DNA from: Candidatus Bathyarchaeota archaeon
Lineage (GTDB): Archaea; Thermoproteota; Bathyarchaeia; Bathyarchaeales; Bathyarchaeaceae
DNA length: 9,026 bases
NCBI GenBank assembly: GCA_029883255.1
Contig: JAOUJL010000052.1
Span: 1 to 9,026 of the forward strand
Direction: 5' to 3'
A program made the translations under genes and the position numbers. Position 1 is the stretch's first letter; every line of letters starts with the position of its first letter. Below the pieces are notes generated by a model. That model did not search any database. It was not told the origin of the DNA and saw only the letters and a program-made list of their open reading frames with translations. Shown here in pieces: positions 4,986 through 9,026 of this stretch.

Positions 4986-5396
4986 TCAACCTTCCAAAGC
5001 GTTGTGGATCTGATGAAGCCTAAAAACTTCAAAAGCTATCACCATGACGGTTCCAAGCAGTCCAAAGATAACATCCCACACAGAGTCGTCGAGTCCGCCC
5101 CAGAATATTTGACCGTTGAACGGAATCCAGTACTCCAGCACCTCAAAGAGGATAGCTAAAAACAGCACAGACGAAAAGATTGTCATGTACCTGAGTCGCG
5201 GGGTTACTTTTTCTGTCAGTGTTATGACCAGACATGATATTATCGCTCCAACCGTGAAATGTTCCCACTTGTCTAAATGAGGAATCGAATCGTGCAGGCT
5301 CAAGTTTTGCGTGTTATATCCCATAGCGTAGAAATGAAACCAAAGGTAGCTCATCCCAGCGAGTAATACCGTTACTAACTTCGTTGTCTGCTTCAT
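4986..5396 (-). CDS. Small four-helix membrane protein, VanZ / YjdF (DUF2238)-like
   Basis: This 136-residue integral membrane protein has four hydrophobic helices: about residues 6-26 (KLVTVLLAGMSYLWF), 47-61, 70-90 (MTIFSSVLFLAILFEVLEYW) and 105-125 (SVWDVIFGLLGTVMVIAF). Conserved-looking polar residues sit at membrane edges: D42-K-W-E-H46-F before helix 2, E85 and E88-Y89 in helix 3, and D103-D104 with D108 entering helix 4. The order DKxxHF, then E..EY, then D...D...G matches small VanZ-like and YjdF/DUF2238 proteins. Their biochemical role is poorly known. The length is near the usual size, so it seems complete. The ATG has only a weak ribosome site (GAGAGACGC). It is the first gene of a pair with the zinc-ribbon protein. 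Repeated TGTAACA sites lie about 100 bases upstream. Confidence 0.8.
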   Translation of the reverse strand: MKQTTKLVTVLLAGMSYLWFHFYAMGYNTQNLSLHDSIPHLDKWEHFTVGAIISCLVITLTEKVTPRLRYMTIFSSVLFLAILFEVLEYWIPFNGQIFWGGLDDSVWDVIFGLLGTVMVIAFEVFRLHQIHNALEG

Positions 5397-5487
5397 TATG
5401 CGTCTCTCGGCTAGGGTTCTATTTCTTCTTTCTTTTTTGTTTAAACATAATACGTATAAGGAAAACTATGTAAATGATATGGAAAAA

Positions 5488-5518
5488 TGTTACGTTATCA
5501 TGTAACACAAGTGTAACA
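5488..5518 (-). promoter_or_regulatory. TGTTAC / GTAACA operator-like cluster
   Basis: TGTTAC (5488-5493) and GTAACA (5502-5507) form an inverted repeat with an 8-base gap. TGTAACA then repeats at 5512-5518, 11 bp after the copy at 5501. One helical turn between copies puts them on the same DNA face. The cluster lies about 95-120 bases upstream of the membrane-protein gene. Confidence 0.45.
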
Positions 5519-5537
5519 TTTCCTCATTTTGTGATAT

Positions 5538-5557
5538 TTTCTCCTTTTGAGGAGAAA
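5538..5557. repeat. Short perfect hairpin
   Basis: TTTCTCC (5538-5544) pairs with GGAGAAA (5551-5557) around a 6-base loop TTTTGA. It may be a terminator for a transcript from the right or an operator. There is no firm evidence for either. Confidence 0.4.
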
Positions 5558-5833
5558 TTTCTAGGCCTAATCTGAGCGCGCGCGTTTTTCAGAGCCTTCT
5601 CCAAACTCGCGTAGTACGTTTTCACCTAGCAAAACTTGCAGTGTTTGAATGGGAGATTGTGGGGGATGTCTCCATTTGTCGCTTGTTCGAACTTGGCACC
5701 ACATAAAAATCCTAGACTTTCTGGATTCTAAACTGAACAACAATTCATATGGTAGCTTCATAAGTTTTTTCATAGTATAATGGCCTAAAAGTTAATCTTT
5801 GATGTGTGTGAATGACGAAGGTGGTTGATCTAG

Positions 5834-5953
5834 ACGGCTAAATCTAATGCGGAGTATGCGACTACTTCATTTGTAGACTTATCTGAGAAGACCCCGATAC
5901 GGGTCATACATGTAGACGATGAACCTGCATTTCTGAAGGTTGCGAAACAATGT
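5834..5953 (+). other. N-terminal extension of the kinase gene without a canonical start
   Basis: In the kinase frame, codons from 5834 to 5953 are all open and contain no ATG, GTG or TTG. The segment 5882-5926 reads SEKTPIRVIHVDDEP, a textbook receiver N-terminus. Possible explanations are a start changed from TTG to TTA (5879-5881), use of a rare start such as ATA at 5897, or a one-base frameshift joining the out-of-frame ATGs at 5847 or 5856. Confidence 0.7.
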
Positions 5954-8482
5954 TTGGAGATGGAATACGACTTGCAGGTAGAAACTGCCTTGTCTGTTGA
6001 CGAAGCCGCAAGAAAAATGGAGAAGAAAAGATTTGACGTAGTGATCTGTGATTATCAGATGCCCGGTAAAAATGGTTTAGAGTTACTGAAAGATCTGAGA
6101 GACAAAGGCGACAACATTCCTTTCATTCTGTTTACTGGAAAAGGCAGAGAAGAAGTAGCTATTGAAGCATTAAATCTAGGAGCAGACTACTACATCAGCA
6201 AAACAGGCAACCCAGAGACAGTCTACAGTGAATTAGCACATGGCATACGTCAAGCGGTAAAAAGAATGAACGCAGAGAGGCGGATCAAGGAATCAGAAGA
6301 GAAATACAGGAATTTGTTCGAGAACGCAAAAGACGTCGCTATTACAATCGACTTGAAAGGAAAAATAACCTCCATAAACAAAGCGGCGGAAGAATATGGC
6401 TTCCAAAAAGAGGAAATTGTTGGAAAAAACCAGCTTTCGTTCGTTCCTAAGAAGTATTGGCCGAGATTGCTCAAAGAGCTTGGACAAATTGCACGAGGAA
6501 AAACTATAGAAAACGAAGTTGAAATATACACTCCTGAAGGGAAGAGAATAGCAGAGTACAAAAGCGTCCCAATAATTATAGACAAAAAAGTTGTCGGGGT
6601 GCAAACAATTTTGATAGATATCACTGATAAGAAAAAAATTTTGGAAGAGTTGAGAAGCTCAGAAGAGCGATTTAAGGTATTATTTGAATTTGCACCAGAT
6701 GCTTATTATTTGAACGACTTGAAAGGCAATTTCATTGACGGAAATAAGGCTGCAGAAGAGTTGACTGGTTATAAGAAAGAAGAACTAGTCGGAAGAAATT
6801 TTCTAAAGATGAAGTTACTATCTCGACTACAGGTCCCAAAGGCGGCTAAGCTTTTGACCAAGAATGCTTTGGGGAAACCCACCGGACCAGACGAGTTTGT
6901 TTTAAATCGGAGAGACGGCACTCAAGTTCCAGTGGAGATAAGAACTTTCCCTGTAAAAATCAAGGATCAGACTTTAGTGTTAGCCATCGCCCGCGACGTC
7001 AGCAAACGCAAGGAAGCGGAGAGAGCACTATCAAAATCTGAGGAAAGGTTCAGGATTTTGTTGGAAGATGCTCCAATTGTCATATGTAAGATTGATCTCG
7101 AGGGAAAAATCACTTATGTCAACAAGAGGTTCGAAGAAGCGACAGGGTATTCGCGAGAAGAAATCGTCGGCAAGAACGGGTTCACGCTTGGTATTATGTC
7201 TGATGATACAATGAAGTTACTCGCGAAACGGATGCAGGCGAGATTAATGGGGAAACCCAGTCGCCTTCTGGAGGGTCGGTTCAAGCGCAAAGATGGAGAA
7301 TGGATATGGGCGGAAATAGAAGGTAGAGTAATCAAGAAGTTTGGGATGCCAGCTGGCTTCCAACTTGCTGCAAGAGATATCACTGAGCGAAAAAGAGCGG
7401 AACAAGCAATAAAAGAGAGCCAAGAGAAGTTTGAACGGTTGTTTATGAATAATCCTGAAGCGGCTGTCTACACAGACTCTAACCTCCAGATCTTCGATAT
7501 CAACCCTCGTTTCACCAAGCTTTTCGGTTACTCTTTGGATGAAGCCAAGGGTAAACACATCAACGACATAGTAGTGCCAAGGGACAAGAGTGAAGAAGCT
7601 GTGATGTTCGACAAAAGAGCCAGAAAAGGAGAAACTTATCACGAAGATACTGTTAGAAAGAGGAAAGACGGAACTCTGGTTCCAGTTTCCGTTTCCGCTG
7701 CCCCCTTAATCGTCGAGAACAAAGTCATAGGCCACGTTGGAGTGTACAAAGACATCTCCCAACTGAAGAGAACGGAGAAAACATTGAAAGAGACGTTGGA
7801 AAAGTTGGAAGCGATGAACGAAAAGTTGAGTGTTGTTGGCAGTTTGACGAGGCATGACATCAGAAACAAGCTTTTAGCAATCACAGGCAACCTTTATCTG
7901 TCTAAGAAAAAAATTACTGACGATCATAACGCCTTGAAGTATCTGACAGAAATTGAATCATCCTGCCGACACATTGAAAGAATTCTCGATTTCGCAGGAA
8001 CCTACGAACAATTGGGCGCTGAAGAATTGGCTTACATGAACGTGGGGAAGTGCATCGAAGAAGCGGGTTCGCTGTTTTCAGGCATGTCCAGTGTAAAGTT
8101 GGTCAATAATTGCCAACGCTTGATAGTGCTGGCAGATTCGCTACTAAGACAGCTTTTCTACAACCTGATCGACAACTCATTAAAACATGGCGAAAAAGTC
8201 AGCCAGATCAGAATATACTATAAAGAAGGGGAAGAAGATAAGCTAGATCTACTCTACGAGGATGACGGCATAGGCATAAGCAAAGGTGAGAAAGAGAAGA
8301 TTTTCAAAGAAGGATTTGGAAAGGGCACAGGGTATGGACTGTATTTAATAAGGAAAATGTGTGATGTCTATGGTTGGGCCGTTAAAGAGACAGGCAGACA
8401 GGGTAAAGGAGCCCAATTCACAATGACTATACCTCAAATGAACAAGAATGGAGAAACAAACTATCGAATTGCATCACCCTAA
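5954..8482 (+). CDS. Hybrid receiver - four PAS - histidine kinase
   Basis: The 842-residue reading is numbered from the TTG at 5954, the first canonical in-frame start. It covers a receiver domain (1-100) with phosphoacceptor D33 (VVICDYQMPG), T61 and K83. Four PAS domains follow at about 115-225, 237-350, 364-478 and 492-602, each opening SEE(K/R)F-like or QEKFERLF and closing with a D(I/V)(T/S) helix. A coiled segment (605-628) leads to an H-box VGSLTRHDIRNKL with H634 as the autophosphorylation site. The ATPase domain has an N-box around N737 (FYNLIDNSLKHGE), a G1 motif DDGIGI (770-775) and a G2 motif GKGTGYGLYL. No membrane segment is present, so it senses a cytoplasmic or diffusible signal. 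No DNA-binding output is fused. The true N-terminus lies upstream: the frame is open from 5834 and encodes IRVIHVDDEP (5897-5926), the first strand and acidic pair every working receiver needs, but no ATG, GTG or TTG occurs there. The TTG at 5954 has no good ribosome site. Confidence 0.88.
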   Translation: MEMEYDLQVETALSVDEAARKMEKKRFDVVICDYQMPGKNGLELLKDLRDKGDNIPFILFTGKGREEVAIEALNLGADYYISKTGNPETVYSELAHGIRQAVKRMNAERRIKESEEKYRNLFENAKDVAITIDLKGKITSINKAAEEYGFQKEEIVGKNQLSFVPKKYWPRLLKELGQIARGKTIENEVEIYTPEGKRIAEYKSVPIIIDKKVVGVQTILIDITDKKKILEELRSSEERFKVLFEFAPDAYYLNDLKGNFIDGNKAAEELTGYKKEELVGRNFLKMKLLSRLQVPKAAKLLTKNALGKPTGPDEFVLNRRDGTQVPVEIRTFPVKIKDQTLVLAIARDVSKRKEAERALSKSEERFRILLEDAPIVICKIDLEGKITYVNKRFEEATGYSREEIVGKNGFTLGIMSDDTMKLLAKRMQARLMGKPSRLLEGRFKRKDGEWIWAEIEGRVIKKFGMPAGFQLAARDITERKRAEQAIKESQEKFERLFMNNPEAAVYTDSNLQIFDINPRFTKLFGYSLDEAKGKHINDIVVPRDKSEEAVMFDKRARKGETYHEDTVRKRKDGTLVPVSVSAAPLIVENKVIGHVGVYKDISQLKRTEKTLKETLEKLEAMNEKLSVVGSLTRHDIRNKLLAITGNLYLSKKKITDDHNALKYLTEIESSCRHIERILDFAGTYEQLGAEELAYMNVGKCIEEAGSLFSGMSSVKLVNNCQRLIVLADSLLRQLFYNLIDNSLKHGEKVSQIRIYYKEGEEDKLDLLYEDDGIGISKGEKEKIFKEGFGKGTGYGLYLIRKMCDVYGWAVKETGRQGKGAQFTMTIPQMNKNGETNYRIASP

Positions 8483-8734
8483 CGAGTAGCTTAAGCTCAA
8501 GATTGTTATGCGAAAGCCAAAAAGCGGGTACTTAGTCTTCTGCTCATGCTACAAGGAACAGCTATCTGATGCGATGGGTAGTTGGGAACCCATTTTTTCG
8601 TTGGTCCGCGCGCGCATGCTACTGAAAAGAATTCATACGTGAAAGTAAACATACTTGAATTTGAGGTTCCGCTGGTACGAAACGTGGAAGTGTTCTGGTG
8701 GAACCTTGCTCAACAGAAAAGGATTGGAGATAAT
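8483..8734. other. Gap between kinase and tautomerase-like gene
   Basis: The gap contains a 10-bp palindrome AGCTTAAGCT (8488-8497), a T6 run (8593-8598) that may end the kinase transcript, and a CG tract (8607-8615). A 44-residue frame from the ATG at 8508 (MRKPKSGYLVFCSCYKEQL) to 8642 has no ribosome site and crosses the CG tract, so it is not called as a gene. No clear TATA box for the next gene was found. Confidence 0.5.
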
Positions 8735-8953
8735 ATGCCAATAGTTGAGATATCTGGTCCAGCGTTACCGCAAGATGCAAAAGACCGATTGGCGAAGAAA
8801 ATAACCGAAATCATCGCCGAGGAAGAGAAAAAGGCCTTTAAGATTGACACGACAAGCATCACAGTAGTAGGCTTCCGTGACGTCCCCGTACCAAACATCT
8901 ACCTTGGAACCAAGCCTCTCGCCAAGGTGTTGGAGACTCTTCCCAAAGCATAG
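8735..8953 (+). CDS. 4-oxalocrotonate tautomerase-like small protein
   Basis: The 72-residue protein begins MPIVEISG. After removal of Met it exposes Pro-1, the catalytic base of the tautomerase superfamily (4-OT, MIF). The beta-alpha-beta order fits: strand PIVEISG, helix DAKDRLAKKITEIIAEEEKKA, strand TTSITVVGFRDV, then a hairpin tail with NIYLGTKPL. The length is close to the usual 60-70 residues per subunit; such proteins form hexamers. Arg11 of classical 4-OT is not at its position (Pro there), while an Arg follows the second strand (GFRD), so the substrate probably differs from 4-oxalocrotonate. The ATG at 8735 follows GGAGAT closely. The in-frame ATG at 8582 is rejected because it would bury the catalytic proline. 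It sits about 250 bases after the kinase and may have its own transcript. Confidence 0.85.
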   Translation: MPIVEISGPALPQDAKDRLAKKITEIIAEEEKKAFKIDTTSITVVGFRDVPVPNIYLGTKPLAKVLETLPKA

Positions 8954-8980
8954 CTTGAAACGTAATCAAAAAAACCATAT

Positions 8981-8993
8981 CCCCTCTTTTTTA
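8981..8993 (+). terminator. T-run terminator after the tautomerase-like gene
   Basis: CCCCTCTTTTTT ends at 8992, about 35 bases after the stop codon. A T-run following C-rich DNA is a typical archaeal stop signal. Confidence 0.5.
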
Positions 8994-9007
8994 TGTTAAC
9001 TATGTGG

Positions 9008-9013
9008 GCGCGC
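9008..9013. repeat. CG tract at the right edge
   Basis: GCGCGC lies just after the terminator of the last gene. It is the last of the twelve alternating CG tracts in the window, again outside any gene. Confidence 0.6.
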
Positions 9014-9026
9014 TCAACTGCTGTCT

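Larger units (their letters stand above)
5397..5878. other. Region between the membrane-protein gene and the kinase
   Basis: The first 170 bases hold a T-rich leader of the membrane-protein gene, a TGTTAC/GTAACA site cluster (5488-5518) and a 7-bp hairpin (5538-5557). A CG tract lies at 5576-5584. A 68-residue minus-strand frame (5567-5773, beginning MKKLMKLPYELLFSLES) crosses that tract and has no ribosome site, so it is not called. Positions 5774-5878 should contain the kinase promoter and start but show no usable in-frame start codon. Confidence 0.55.

Noticed and set aside
5649..5675. Imperfect hairpin ATGGGAGA / TCTCCAT
   Set aside because: It has a bulge, no T-run and no clear position relative to a gene. 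It is within what chance gives.
5567..5773. Minus-strand 68-residue open frame starting MKKLMKLPYELL
   Set aside because: No ribosome site, no recognisable family, and it runs through a CG tract. It could be real only if translated leaderless.
8508..8642. 44-residue ORF (MRKPKSGYLVFCSCYK) before the tautomerase-like gene
   Set aside because: No ribosome site or promoter and no known family. The length is within chance.
628..8642. Recurring Arg-Ala-Arg in short ORFs crossing the CG tracts
   Set aside because: CGC and GCG codons give Arg and Ala in most frames of any CG tract, so the shared peptide is a trivial result of the DNA repeat and not a protein family.
8582..8734. N-terminal extension of the tautomerase-like protein
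   Set aside because: The extension is in frame and open, but it would bury the catalytic Pro-1, and a ribosome site lies directly before the ATG at 8735.
1..9026. CRISPR array
   Set aside because: No set of 25-40 bp direct repeats with unique spacers exists. The only phased repeat is the 12-bp ACGT array.

Overview
The window looks like a piece of an archaeal chromosome, probably Thermoproteota of the Bathyarchaeia type. That guess comes from gene style, not from a marker gene. Several genes start with TTG or ATG a few bases after GGAGGT, GAGGGTGA or GTGAT-type ribosome sites. A/T-rich TATA-like boxes precede some genes and plain T-runs follow them. The histidine kinase belongs to the receiver plus multi-PAS type common in archaea. 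Most of the DNA is A/T-rich, with one clearly G/C-richer gene.

Layout, left to right. Positions 2-52 may hold the last codons of a gene running in from the left. Positions 230-388 hold a 52-residue protein with four cysteines. Positions 389-771 are mostly non-coding. Two minus-strand genes follow: a 63-residue protein (772-963) and a secreted calcium-loop surface protein (1273-2409). Between them (964-1272) lies an island of unusual DNA: long alternating purine-pyrimidine tracts and a 12-bp ACGT repeat. Positions 2410-3051 contain the surface-protein leader and promoters. A serine beta-lactamase/esterase-family hydrolase (3052-4272) follows; it is G/C-richer than its neighbours and probably acquired. 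Right behind it is what looks like the stump of a flavodoxin gene. Positions 4350-4864 hold inverted repeats and overlapping broken reading frames. A minus-strand pair follows: a small four-helix membrane protein (4986-5396) and a zinc-ribbon protein (4832-4981). A large receiver-PAS4-histidine kinase (5954-8482) and a 4-oxalocrotonate-tautomerase-like protein (8735-8953) complete the window.

The genes do not form one pathway. The only clear operon-like units are the membrane protein with the zinc ribbon (4-nt gap) and the hydrolase with the flavodoxin stump (12-nt gap). The kinase has no DNA-binding output domain, so its partner must be elsewhere.

The most unusual feature is a set of twelve short CG/GC alternating tracts (6 to 11 bp, or longer where they extend into TG steps). 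They recur in nearly every intergenic gap and are absent from the confident genes. Five of them have ACTA within two bases of one end. The second is that the kinase receiver domain reads open through its first strand and acidic pair, yet no ATG, GTG or TTG exists in frame ahead of them.
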